Source of the DNA: Deltaproteobacteria bacterium
GTDB lineage: Bacteria; Desulfobacterota; Binatia; Binatales; Binataceae
Length of the DNA: 54,914 bases
Assembly: GCA_021817345.1 (NCBI GenBank)
Contig: JAKAVC010000077.1
Location: forward strand, 1 to 54,914
Direction of reading: 5' to 3'
Each line of letters begins with the position of its first letter. Positions within the stretch are counted from its first letter, which is position 1. A program made the position numbers and the translations under genes. A model generated the notes under the pieces. It was not told where the DNA came from. It was given only the letters and a program-made list of their open reading frames with translations, and made no database searches. Below, in pieces: positions 7,595 through 16,053 of the stretch.

Positions 7595-8883
7595 TCGATC
7601 CGGCGCCATATATCGCCGCCATACCCGAGCTCACACCGGTGCCGTGCGGCACGCTTACCCGCTCGGTCGGCCTTCTGCTGGAGGCGACCGGCCCCGAGCT
7701 GCCAGTCGGCGCGCTGGTCGCGGTCAGGGATCGCGGCGCCGCCGCGGTCTGCGAGGTGGTCGGCTTTAATGACGATCGCCTGCTCCTGCTCGCGATCGAC
7801 GAAACCCGCCAGGTCTCGCCCGGAAGCCTCGTTGCCCCGCTTCATCTCACCTTCCGGGCCGGCCCGTGGATTCTCGGCCGCGTGCTCGACGGGCTCGGCC
7901 GTCCGCTCGACGGGATGCCGATTCCGCCGGACGCCGAAGAAATCGAGCTTGAGCCGCCCCCGGTCGCTCCGATGGGCCGCGGGTTGACCGCGACCCCGCT
8001 CGACGTCGGCGTGCGCGCCGTCAACGCGCTGCTGACGCTCGGCGTGGGACAGAAGATCGGCGTGTTCTCGATGCCCGGGGTGGGCAAGAGCGTGCTGTTG
8101 GGGATGATGGCGCGCGGAACCTCGGCCGACGCCAACGTGATTGCGCTTATCGGCGAGCGCGGACGCGAAGCGCGCGAGTTTATCGAGGATATCCTCGGAC
8201 CCGAAGGCTTGAAGCGCTCGGTGGTTATCGTCGTGCCGAGCGATACGCCCGCGCCGATGCGGATAAAGGGCTCGTTCCTCGCGACCGCGATCGCCGCCTA
8301 TCTGCGCCGCGAAGGACGCAACGTGCTGCTCCTGATGGACAGCCTGACGCGGGTTGCGATGGCGCAGCGCGAGGTCGGCCTTGCCAGCGGCGAGCCGCCC
8401 ACCGCGCGCGGCTATCCGCCCTCGGTCTTCGCCGTCATCCCCAAACTGGTCGAGCAGGCGGGCGTCAGCGCCGGCGGCGGCAGCATCACCGGCATCTACA
8501 CGGTCCTGCTGCACGAAGAGAACGACACGGTCGGCGAACTGGCGAAATCGGTCCTCGACGGCCATATCACGCTCAGCCGCGAGCTTGCCTCCCGGGGCCA
8601 TTTTCCCGCGATCGACATCCTCAGTTCGATCTCGCGCGTGGCCCATCGCGTGAGCGCGCCCGAGCACAACGCCAACCGCCATCGCTTCGTCGAGCTTTAC
8701 GCTAGGTGGCGCGAAGCCGAGGAGCTGATCGCGCTCGGCACCTACCATCCGGGCGCCGACCGCCGCGCCGACGAGGCCGTCGCGATGCATGAGCGGCTTG
8801 AAAACTTCCTCAAGCAGAAGATGAGCGAACACGTGAACTTCGACGACAGTCTCAAGCAACTGGGCGAGGCGATTTCACAATGA
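7591..8883 (+). CDS. fliI: Flagellum-specific export ATPase FliI
   Basis: FliI is the F1-beta-like ATPase of the type III flagellar export apparatus (430 residues, normal length). The Walker A region reads SMPGVGKS, where most FliI have AGSGVGKS; the GVGKS core is intact. Other landmarks are LIGERGREAREF, the Walker B strand NVLLLMDSLTR, and GEPPTARGYPPSVF, all typical. It lies between fliH and fliJ with 4-bp overlaps at both ends. Confidence 0.93.
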   Translation: MIDPAPYIAAIPELTPVPCGTLTRSVGLLLEATGPELPVGALVAVRDRGAAAVCEVVGFNDDRLLLLAIDETRQVSPGSLVAPLHLTFRAGPWILGRVLDGLGRPLDGMPIPPDAEEIELEPPPVAPMGRGLTATPLDVGVRAVNALLTLGVGQKIGVFSMPGVGKSVLLGMMARGTSADANVIALIGERGREAREFIEDILGPEGLKRSVVIVVPSDTPAPMRIKGSFLATAIAAYLRREGRNVLLLMDSLTRVAMAQREVGLASGEPPTARGYPPSVFAVIPKLVEQAGVSAGGGSITGIYTVLLHEENDTVGELAKSVLDGHITLSRELASRGHFPAIDILSSISRVAHRVSAPEHNANRHRFVELYARWREAEELIALGTYHPGADRRADEAVAMHERLENFLKQKMSEHVNFDDSLKQLGEAISQ

Positions 8884-9287
8884 CCCGCGAAACGCTGCTC
8901 AAACGCCTCATCAGGCTGCGCGAACTCAAGCTGCGCGCGGAGGTCGGCGAACTCAAGGAACGGGCCGGCGCGCTCGAGGAAATCGAGCGGCTTATCGAAC
9001 AGACCCGCGCCGGCGCCGACCTCTCGATGGAATCGCCCGCGATGCTCGCGGAACTGGGCGCGCTCGGCGAGATCCGCCTGAAAAGTCATCGCCGCGCCAC
9101 CGACGTCGGCAAGGAAGTCGCGCTTCTCAAGCAAAAGGTCTGGAGAACGCGAAAGCTAGCCGACGCCGCGCGCGACGCCAGCGGCGAACTCGGCCGCAGG
9201 AAGCGCCACGAGCAGGAGCGCAACGTCGAAATCGAAGCCGAGCAGTTTCTCGGATGGAAGAAACCACTCGACCGAGGCAATCAATAA
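8880..9287 (+). CDS. fliJ: Flagellar export chaperone FliJ
   Basis: The 135-residue, almost entirely helical, charged protein has heptad-like repeats throughout (for example LRELKLRAEVGELKERAGALEEI). FliJ is the gamma-subunit-like central stalk of the export ATPase and a chaperone escort. The primary sequence is poorly conserved in this family, so the call rests on size, coiled-coil character and position directly after fliI. Its TAA shares the last base with the fliK ATG. Confidence 0.75.
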   Translation: MTRETLLKRLIRLRELKLRAEVGELKERAGALEEIERLIEQTRAGADLSMESPAMLAELGALGEIRLKSHRRATDVGKEVALLKQKVWRTRKLADAARDASGELGRRKRHEQERNVEIEAEQFLGWKKPLDRGNQ

Positions 9288-10873
9288 TGGCAGCGTCGCA
9301 AATCGCAAGCGCGCTCGGCGCGCTCGGAACGACTGGCACAAAAGACCGCGGTAAAGGCGCCTTTGCCGACTCGTCGAACTCGAAAAACTCATCCGAGGCC
9401 GACTTCGGCGCGGCGCTCGCCGGAATTCTGCTCGCCCTGGCGGGTGTGCGTCACGACTCGGCCGGGTCCATGAGCGCCTCGTCGCCGAGCGGTTTGTCCT
9501 CCGCGCAGGATTCGCCCGCTCCCACCGCTGTTTCCGGCGCTGGCGCGGCGGTCTCGGCCGAGGCGGGGTCCGCGAGCGGCAAATCGCACGCGGACACGCG
9601 AAGCTACGGCACCGATTCGCTCGCGACTGCCAGCGCTGGCGGCTTTCAGACGTTCGCTTTGCTTGCGGGCGCCGATTCTTCGGTGTCCGCGAGCGCGAAG
9701 ATGGACGCTCAGTCCGTGGGCGCATCCGGCGCGAACACTGCCGTGAGCGACACCTATCAAGGCGCCGCGAACGACGCTTACCAGGGTTCTGCAAAATCGG
9801 CCGCGCAAGGCGCGGTCGCGCCGAGTGCCGGTTTTTACACCGACGCTCCCGCATCCATCGCAACGGCACACGGCGCCGCTTTGAATTCGCGCACGAACCA
9901 GGAATCGTCCGGCGCGGCAGGCGTGTCCGTATCGACAAGCAACGCGCTAAACATCGCGCCGCCGGCGAGTGCTCTGACCGCAAGCCCATCCGGTGCTGCG
10001 CCTGCTCCGAACCGCACGGCGGAAAAGCTCGCGTCCGCTGTCGCGCCGGGTCCCGCTCCGCTGCCGGAGAATCCCGCGCCGCCTGCGACCTCGCGACCGC
10101 TTCCCAAAGAGGAGTTTCCGTCGAGCGGCGAACCGGGCGGTGCTCAGGCGGGAAATCCGCGCGTCGCGACGCCGACGCCCGCTGCGGGAAAACAGTCCGC
10201 GAGCAATGGCGAGAAGGCGCCGCCCTCCGCAAGCGCGAAACCTGCCGCCGGTACGATTAATGCCGGGGATTCCGGGGCGAATGCTGCGCCTGAAACGTCG
10301 GTCTCCAGTGCTTCGAGCGCGGTTGCGAACCAGGGAGCAGCGAGCGTGTCGGCCAAAGGCGAAGCCGCTTCCAAGTCGGCCCCGGAGAGCGCGCACAACC
10401 AGGGTTCGACGAGCGATCCGGCCGCCTCTTCGGCGCATCGCGATCCGATCAACACGGTTTTTGCCAACTCGGCGTCCGCGCCGGAGGAATCCGCCGCAGC
10501 GCACGCTCCGGCGCCCGCCGCGCCGCTCGCGCGCATCGCCAATTATGCTCCCGACCCCCAGCAGGGCAGGGTTGTGAACCTCCAGGTGACGCTCGGCGAT
10601 GGAAATAACGCACAGGCGACGATCCGCGAAACCTCCGGCGCCGTCGACGTTAAGATCGTCGCGTCCGACGCCGGTTCGGCGCAGCGTATCGCGGGCGAGA
10701 TGGACACGCTCAGAAATGCGCTCGGCGCCGCGGGGCTCAAACTTCGCGCGGCCCAGGTCAACTATCGCAACGATTCCGAGCGTCGCGGCCGGGACGGTTA
10801 CCCGCCCCGCCAGGCCAGGCCCGCAAACCGCGGCTCCGGAGAAATTTTCACGGTCAACGAGGTGAATGAATGA
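9287..10873 (+). CDS. fliK: Flagellar hook-length control protein FliK
   Basis: This 528-residue protein has a very long Ala/Ser/Pro-rich, low-complexity N-terminal region (about 1-420) and a compact C-terminal Flg_hook domain (about 430-510), with VVNLQVTLGDGNNAQATIRE and MDTLRNALGAAGLKLRAAQV. The secreted ruler half measures the hook, and the C-terminal domain switches FlhB specificity. The start at 9287 overlaps the fliJ stop and is preceded by GAGG; upstream in-frame codons lie inside fliJ. It overlaps flgD by 4 bp. Confidence 0.8.
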   Translation: MAASQIASALGALGTTGTKDRGKGAFADSSNSKNSSEADFGAALAGILLALAGVRHDSAGSMSASSPSGLSSAQDSPAPTAVSGAGAAVSAEAGSASGKSHADTRSYGTDSLATASAGGFQTFALLAGADSSVSASAKMDAQSVGASGANTAVSDTYQGAANDAYQGSAKSAAQGAVAPSAGFYTDAPASIATAHGAALNSRTNQESSGAAGVSVSTSNALNIAPPASALTASPSGAAPAPNRTAEKLASAVAPGPAPLPENPAPPATSRPLPKEEFPSSGEPGGAQAGNPRVATPTPAAGKQSASNGEKAPPSASAKPAAGTINAGDSGANAAPETSVSSASSAVANQGAASVSAKGEAASKSAPESAHNQGSTSDPAASSAHRDPINTVFANSASAPEESAAAHAPAPAAPLARIANYAPDPQQGRVVNLQVTLGDGNNAQATIRETSGAVDVKIVASDAGSAQRIAGEMDTLRNALGAAGLKLRAAQVNYRNDSERRGRDGYPPRQARPANRGSGEIFTVNEVNE

Positions 10874-11520
10874 CTACTGTCAGCGGCACGCAGCCCGCGC
10901 CCTCGGGCGCCAGCGGCTCCGGCTCAAGCGCTCTTGCGAGCCTGTCGAGCCAGATCCTGACCGCGAACGACTTCATCCAGATTCTGGTGGCGGAGTTTCA
11001 GAACCAGGATCCGACCCAGCCGACCGATCCGACCCAGTTCGCGAGCCAGATGGTCCAGTTTGCCAATTTGGGCCAGCTCCAGACGATAAGCACCGCAGTG
11101 CAGCAGTCGCCCGAGTCGAACCTGATGCAGGCGGCGTCGGCGTTCATCGGCCGCCAGGTTGTCGCGCCGGGTAGCAGCGTCGGCGTCAGCGGCGGCAAGG
11201 CGACTTCGATCGTCTACCTGCCATCCGCGACCGACAATTACACCGCGCTCGTTACCGACTCGTTAGGCAACCAGGTTGACAGCGTCAACCTCGGCCAGGT
11301 CGCGGGCGGAACGCCTCAGACGTTCTCGTGGCAGCCGCCGTCCTCGGTCGGCGACGGCAACTACAACGTCGCGATAATCAACAGCAGCAAGGTGCCGGTG
11401 AGCGGACTGCTCGAGGAAGGCACGGTCCAGAGCGTGGCGATGTCGAGCAGCGGGATCGTTCTCGATCTTGGGAACCTGGCGGTTCCGGAGAGCCAGGTCG
11501 CAAGCGTCGCACAGCCGTAA
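10870..11520 (+). CDS. flgD: Flagellar hook assembly scaffold FlgD
   Basis: FlgD caps the growing hook. The 216-residue protein has the conserved N-terminal export/capping segment LTANDFIQILVAEFQNQDPTQPTD and FASQMVQFANLGQL, followed by the Ig-like/tudor C-terminal half (about 90-200). Gene order fliK-flgD-flgE is the classical hook block. It starts in the fliK stop (ATGA), and flgE follows after 27 bp. Confidence 0.92.
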   Translation: MTTVSGTQPAPSGASGSGSSALASLSSQILTANDFIQILVAEFQNQDPTQPTDPTQFASQMVQFANLGQLQTISTAVQQSPESNLMQAASAFIGRQVVAPGSSVGVSGGKATSIVYLPSATDNYTALVTDSLGNQVDSVNLGQVAGGTPQTFSWQPPSSVGDGNYNVAIINSSKVPVSGLLEEGTVQSVAMSSSGIVLDLGNLAVPESQVASVAQP

Positions 11521-11547
11521 CCAACTTGTCGGACAGGGAGAAACAAC

Positions 11548-12777
11548 ATGGCCGGTGATTCGCTTTCAATAACCCAGACCGGGCTGCAGGGCGTGGAGAA
11601 CGCGATGCAGGCGGTCAGCGACAATCTCGCCAACGAGGAGACAGTGGGATTCAAGGCCGAGCAGGTCGATTTCGGCACCCTGCTCGGCGACTATATCGGG
11701 GGTAGTCAGCTTGGCGGCGGCGTGATCGCCGACGCGGTTACGCGCGACTTCTCGGAAGGGGCGATCGTGCAGAGCAATTCGCCCACCGATCTCGCGATCC
11801 AGGGCAACGGCTTCTTCGTCTTTCAGGATTCCTCGGGCACCCTTACCTTCTCGCGCGACGGCCAGATGACGATCGGCAACAACGGCGACCTGCTGAGCTT
11901 CAACGGCTCGCAGGTGATGGGTTACCCGGTCAACGCGAACGGAACCGCGGGCGGCGTGCTCGCGCCGATCGTGATTCCACAGGGGATCCTCGCTCCCACC
12001 GCTTCGACCAAGGTTACGATGAGCGGCAACCTGGACGGCTCTAGTCCCGTCGTCACCGGCGCGATCAATCCCGCCAATCCCGCCACCTACGACACCAGCG
12101 TGAGCGTGCAGGTGTTCGACAGCGTCGGCAACTCGCACGTGCTCACGTTCTATCTGCAGAACGCGGGCGCCTCGGGCGGCACCGAGAACTGGAACTGGCT
12201 CGCGACGCTTGACGGCAGCACCACCGGCCTTGCCAACAACACCGGCACGATCGGGTTCAACTCAAACGGCCAGGTCGTAAGCGGAGGCCTCCCGGCATCG
12301 CCGCTCACCGCGACCATCAGCGGCGCCGCGCCGCTTTCGCTCAGCCTCGATTTCTCCGCGTTCACCCAGTACGGAGCGCCGACCAGCACCTCGGGCACCG
12401 CCGACGGCAACGCGCCCGGGCGTCCGAGCGGGGTCCAGGTCGACAGCAAGGGAATTGTCTCGGTCGCTTACTCGAACGGGCAAATAGTAAATGTCGCGCA
12501 GGTTGCGGTCGCGACCTTCACCGCCGAGCAGGGCTTGGCGTTGTCCTCCGGCGGGGTCTATCAGCAGACCGCCACTTCGGGCCCGCCCACGATCGGCACG
12601 GCGGGCGCCGGGCCGGCCGGCTCGATACAGCCGAGCTCGCTCGAGAACTCCAACGTCGATCTGACCAGCCAGTTGGTCGCGCTGGTTCTCCTGCAGCGTT
12701 CCTTCGAGGCCAACGCGAAAGCGCTTCAAACCCAGGACAACATCCTTGGTTCAGTGGTGCAGATCCAGACGAGCTGA
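11548..12777 (+). CDS. flgE: Flagellar hook protein FlgE
   Basis: This 409-residue hook subunit has the D0 N-terminus (TGLQGVENAMQAVSDNLANEETVGFKAEQ), the family motif TDLAIQGNGFFVFQ, a central variable D2 domain with Ser/Thr/Gly-rich stretches, and the C-terminal D0 helix LENSNVDLTSQLVALVLLQRSFEANAKALQ. An AGGGAGA ribosome-binding site precedes the ATG. fliL follows after 3 bp. Confidence 0.93.
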   Translation: MAGDSLSITQTGLQGVENAMQAVSDNLANEETVGFKAEQVDFGTLLGDYIGGSQLGGGVIADAVTRDFSEGAIVQSNSPTDLAIQGNGFFVFQDSSGTLTFSRDGQMTIGNNGDLLSFNGSQVMGYPVNANGTAGGVLAPIVIPQGILAPTASTKVTMSGNLDGSSPVVTGAINPANPATYDTSVSVQVFDSVGNSHVLTFYLQNAGASGGTENWNWLATLDGSTTGLANNTGTIGFNSNGQVVSGGLPASPLTATISGAAPLSLSLDFSAFTQYGAPTSTSGTADGNAPGRPSGVQVDSKGIVSVAYSNGQIVNVAQVAVATFTAEQGLALSSGGVYQQTATSGPPTIGTAGAGPAGSIQPSSLENSNVDLTSQLVALVLLQRSFEANAKALQTQDNILGSVVQIQTS

Positions 12778-12780
12778 GCG

Positions 12781-13206
12781 ATGGCGAAGAAGATTCTAAT
12801 CGCGCTTGGGACGCTCGTGGTTCTGGCCGGGGCGGGTTTCGGCGTCCGGCGCTACCTGCAGCATCATAAGGCGCTTCACAGCGCCCGCGACGCGAAGCCC
12901 GCGCCGCCAAAGGTCGATTATGTCGACGTCAAGGAGATGACGCTCAGGCTCGCCGACTCGGACGCCGAGCATTACATCCGTCTCGAACCGATCTTGGCGG
13001 TGCTGCCGTCGGCGGCCGGCCAGGTCAAAAGGACGGTCCCGGTCGTGCGCGACCGGATTGTGACTATCGTGACCGCATGCTCCTCGACCCAACTGTCCAC
13101 CCCGAGCGGCGCGAACAAGCTCCGGCAGGCGATGCTTGAGGCGCTGCGCAAGCGCTTCGGAAAGGGCGTCGTGGCGGTCTACTTCAGCGAGTACCTGGTC
13201 GAATGA
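12781..13206 (+). CDS. fliL: Flagellar basal body-associated protein FliL
   Basis: The 141-residue protein has an N-terminal transmembrane helix (about 5-24) and a periplasmic domain of the stomatin-like FliL fold, ending LRKRFGKGVVAVYFSEYLVE as FliL proteins do. FliL rings the stator units. It overlaps fliP by 4 bp. No fliO follows, although fliO often sits just before fliP. Confidence 0.8.
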   Translation: MAKKILIALGTLVVLAGAGFGVRRYLQHHKALHSARDAKPAPPKVDYVDVKEMTLRLADSDAEHYIRLEPILAVLPSAAGQVKRTVPVVRDRIVTIVTACSSTQLSTPSGANKLRQAMLEALRKRFGKGVVAVYFSEYLVE

Positions 13207-13946
13207 TGAAACGCCTTGCGGGAATAGGCGGCGTGACGCTCGCCCTTTGCGCGGCCGCTCCGGCCGACAGCGCCTGGGCGCTCGATCTGTCGATTAAGAC
13301 CGGCAAGAGCGCGGCGCTGCCGCTAGAGATCGCCGGCCTGCTTACGCTGGTCGCGCTCGCGCCCGCGCTGCTCATCATGCTGACTTCGTTCACCCGTATC
13401 GTGATCGTGCTCTCGCTGCTCAGGCAGGCGCTCGGTCTTCAGCAGACGCCGCCCAACATGGTGATCACCGGGCTTGCGCTGTTTCTGACCATGCTTGTTA
13501 TGGCGCCAACGTGGCAGAAAATCCGCCAGGGAGCGATCGATCCGTACCTGGCGGGCAAGCTCAGCGTGGACCAGGCGGCCGAGCGCGCCGAGGCGCCGCT
13601 GCGCAGGTTCATGCTCAAGCAGACGCGGGTCGAGGACGTCGAGATGGCTCGGACGCTGCTCGTCCGCGACAATATCAAGCTGCCCGACGGCGATCCCGGT
13701 GCGCTGCCGTTTTACGCGCTGGTGCCGGCCTTCGTGTCGAGCGAGCTGACCTCGGCGTTCCGCGTCGGCTTCCTCATATATCTGCCGTTTTTGGTGATCG
13801 ACCTGCTCACTTCGGCGGTGCTGATGGCGCTCGGAATGTTCATGCTGCCGCCGACGATCGTGTCGATCCCGCTCAAACTGATGGTGTTCGTGCTCGCCTC
13901 GGGATGGCCGCTGCTGCTCGGCAGCCTGGGGCGCAGCTTCAGGTGA
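13203..13946 (+). CDS. fliP: Flagellar export gate protein FliP
   Basis: FliP is the main subunit of the FliPQR export channel. The 247-residue precursor has a cleavable signal sequence (about 1-27), then hydrophobic segments with the family signatures LLIMLTSFTRIVIVLSLLRQALG and LPFLVIDLLTSAVLMALGM. A GTG/ATG choice does not arise: ATG at 13203 and 13206 are both possible and differ by one residue. The 13-bp gap to fliQ keeps it in the operon. Confidence 0.95.
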   Translation: MMKRLAGIGGVTLALCAAAPADSAWALDLSIKTGKSAALPLEIAGLLTLVALAPALLIMLTSFTRIVIVLSLLRQALGLQQTPPNMVITGLALFLTMLVMAPTWQKIRQGAIDPYLAGKLSVDQAAERAEAPLRRFMLKQTRVEDVEMARTLLVRDNIKLPDGDPGALPFYALVPAFVSSELTSAFRVGFLIYLPFLVIDLLTSAVLMALGMFMLPPTIVSIPLKLMVFVLASGWPLLLGSLGRSFR

Positions 13947-13959
13947 GGCGCGCGAAGTC

Positions 13960-14232
13960 ATGACTCCCGCAATCGCATCAGACCTGTTTCGTTCGGCGCT
14001 TCGGGTGGCGCTGCTCGTGTCGCTTCCGATGCTTGCCGCGATGACGCTCGCGGCGGTCGTGTTCGGCGTGCTGCAGGCGGCCACACAGGTTCAGGATTCG
14101 AGCGTCTCGTTCGCGCCCAAGCTCGCGGCGGCGACCGCCGTCGCATGGCTTGCGGCCAACTGGATGGCGGCGTCGCTGGCGGCCTTCATGAACAACGCGC
14201 TCTTCGCTATCCCATGGATGGTGGCGCGGTGA
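13960..14232 (+). CDS. fliQ: Flagellar export gate protein FliQ
   Basis: This 90-residue protein has two transmembrane helices with a polar hinge (LQAATQVQDSSVSFAPKLAA), the standard FliQ layout. It is the outer wrapping subunit of the export channel. Position between fliP and fliR fits. The stop overlaps the likely GTG start of fliR. Confidence 0.93.
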   Translation: MTPAIASDLFRSALRVALLVSLPMLAAMTLAAVVFGVLQAATQVQDSSVSFAPKLAAATAVAWLAANWMAASLAAFMNNALFAIPWMVAR

Positions 14233-14987
14233 CCCTTTCGGTCGGCAATACCGCGGCGCTCGCCTTCGGGCTGCTTTTCACGCGCGCGGCGGCGGTGACC
14301 GTGGCGCTGCCCGCGATGCTCGGGATCTCGGTGCCGGTGCGGGTGCGCCTGCTGCTCGCGCTGTTGCTCGCCGCGGGACTGATGCCGGCGGCGACGATCG
14401 TTATGCCGAAAGCCGGCGGGCTTCTCGCGGTGGCGATCCTGGTCGTGCGCGAGGCGGCGGTCGGCGCGGCGCTTTCGCTCGCGGGCGCGATCGTGGTGGG
14501 TGCGGTGACGATTATGGGCGACCTGGCCGGCAGCAACATGGAGCTTGCCGACGGCGCGATCCTGCGCGGCACGGTGATGATGCCGAACTCGCTCGCCGAC
14601 GGGCTCGGCACGATGACGGGGCTGCTGTTTTTCATCGCCGGCTTCCAGCGAAGCCTCTTCATCGCGCTCGGACAGAGCCTCAGGGTGGCGCCGCTCGGAC
14701 GAATCGGGATTCCCGATCCGTCGGGGATGATTGCGCTCGGCGGGCGGATGTTTTCGCTCGCCTTCGGACTCGCGCTGCCGCTGCTCGTGCCGCTGTTCGT
14801 GCTGGCTCTGGCGCAGGGCGCGATCGCGAGGCTTGCGCCTCAGATAAACATCCTGATTGCCGCTCCGGCCGCGATCGCGCTGGCGGGCTTCGTGCTGCTC
14901 GGCCTCGACGCGTACGGGCTGACCGCGGGAATCATGCGCGCGTGGTCGGTTGTGATGGCCGCGACGCTTCGGTGGAGCCATGGCTGA
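14229..14987 (+). CDS. fliR: Flagellar export gate protein FliR
   Basis: The 252-residue polytopic protein completes the FliPQR channel with one copy per complex. Typical FliR features are the early RAAAVTVALPAMLG and GNMELADGAI-like segment, and multiple long hydrophobic helices. The GTG at 14229 overlaps the fliQ stop (GTGA); an in-frame ATG at 14214 would add five residues and is the alternative. Frames further upstream lie inside fliQ. It overlaps flhB by 8 bp. Confidence 0.9.
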   Translation: MTLSVGNTAALAFGLLFTRAAAVTVALPAMLGISVPVRVRLLLALLLAAGLMPAATIVMPKAGGLLAVAILVVREAAVGAALSLAGAIVVGAVTIMGDLAGSNMELADGAILRGTVMMPNSLADGLGTMTGLLFFIAGFQRSLFIALGQSLRVAPLGRIGIPDPSGMIALGGRMFSLAFGLALPLLVPLFVLALAQGAIARLAPQINILIAAPAAIALAGFVLLGLDAYGLTAGIMRAWSVVMAATLRWSHG

Positions 14988-16047
14988 GCGCGACGAAAAG
15001 ATACTTCCCGCGCTGCCGCAGAAGCGAAAGCGCGCCCGCGAGGAGGGCAACGTCGCGCGCAGCCGCGAGCTTACGGCCGCGGCCTCTTTCCTGCTCGTTG
15101 TGATTGTGATCGCGGGCGGCGGCGCGATGCTGGGGCGCTTCACGATGGTCGCCTTCCGAAACGCGCTGGGAGCCACGCGTTCGAGCAGCATGGGCGCGGC
15201 CGTTTCGCAGGCGCTCGCGCGTCCCGTGGCCGCGGCGCTCGCCTTCGCATCCCTTATCGCCGGGGGCGCGATTATCGGCGCGACCGCGCAGGACGGATTT
15301 GTTTTCGCCCCGGCCCGGCTTGCGCCGGACTTAAGGCGCCTGAATCCGCTCTCGTACTTCGGACGCACTTTTTCCGCCCCCGGGCTTATCGAGCTGGCCA
15401 AGGCCGCGGTCAAGATCGTCGTGATCGCGGCGATCGGATGGCGGACTGCGCGATGGACGCTCGGGCTTGGCGGACCTGCTGGAGCGATCGGAGCCTGGAT
15501 GGGCGCGCTCGAGGCGGGAACGCGCCGCCTGCTGTACCTGACGGGGGCGCTCGCGCTGGTGGTCGGCGGCGTCGATTACGCGCACAAGCGCTACGAGTTC
15601 GAGTCCGACCTCAGGATGACGCGCCAGGAATTTCGCGACGAGATTCGCCAGGAGGAGGGCGATCCGCACGTCAAGCGCGCGATTCGCCGCGCTCAGCGCA
15701 AAAACTTCAAGCGCATCCGCGGCGTCCATCAGGCCGCCACCGCGAGCGTCGTGCTCACCAATCCGACCCATTACGCGGTGGCGCTTCGCTATCGCCGCGG
15801 ATTCGACCAGGCGCCCCTCATCGTGGCCAAGGGCGCGGGCGAGAATGCGCTTCGCATCATCGCGATCGCCCGTCTGGCGGCGGTTCCAGTGGTCGAGAAC
15901 AAGCCGCTCGCCCGCGCGCTTTACAAGGTGGTCGAGGTGGGCGACTTCATCCCGCGCCAGTTCTACCGCGCGATAGCGGAAGTGCTGGCCGCGATCATGC
16001 GCGCCGAGCGCGCTCGCAAGGAAGCGGGCGTCCCGACACCCGGGTGA
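14980..16047 (+). CDS. flhB: Flagellar export specificity switch FlhB
   Basis: FlhB controls the change from rod/hook to filament substrates. The 355-residue protein has four hydrophobic segments (about 35-200) and a cytoplasmic domain with the self-cleavage motif NPTH (261-264), followed by YAVALRYRRG. The C-terminal tail is normal. It is preceded by fliR and followed by flhA after 6 bp. Confidence 0.95.
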   Translation: MAERDEKILPALPQKRKRAREEGNVARSRELTAAASFLLVVIVIAGGGAMLGRFTMVAFRNALGATRSSSMGAAVSQALARPVAAALAFASLIAGGAIIGATAQDGFVFAPARLAPDLRRLNPLSYFGRTFSAPGLIELAKAAVKIVVIAAIGWRTARWTLGLGGPAGAIGAWMGALEAGTRRLLYLTGALALVVGGVDYAHKRYEFESDLRMTRQEFRDEIRQEEGDPHVKRAIRRAQRKNFKRIRGVHQAATASVVLTNPTHYAVALRYRRGFDQAPLIVAKGAGENALRIIAIARLAAVPVVENKPLARALYKVVEVGDFIPRQFYRAIAEVLAAIMRAERARKEAGVPTPG

Positions 16048-16053
16048 GCAACG

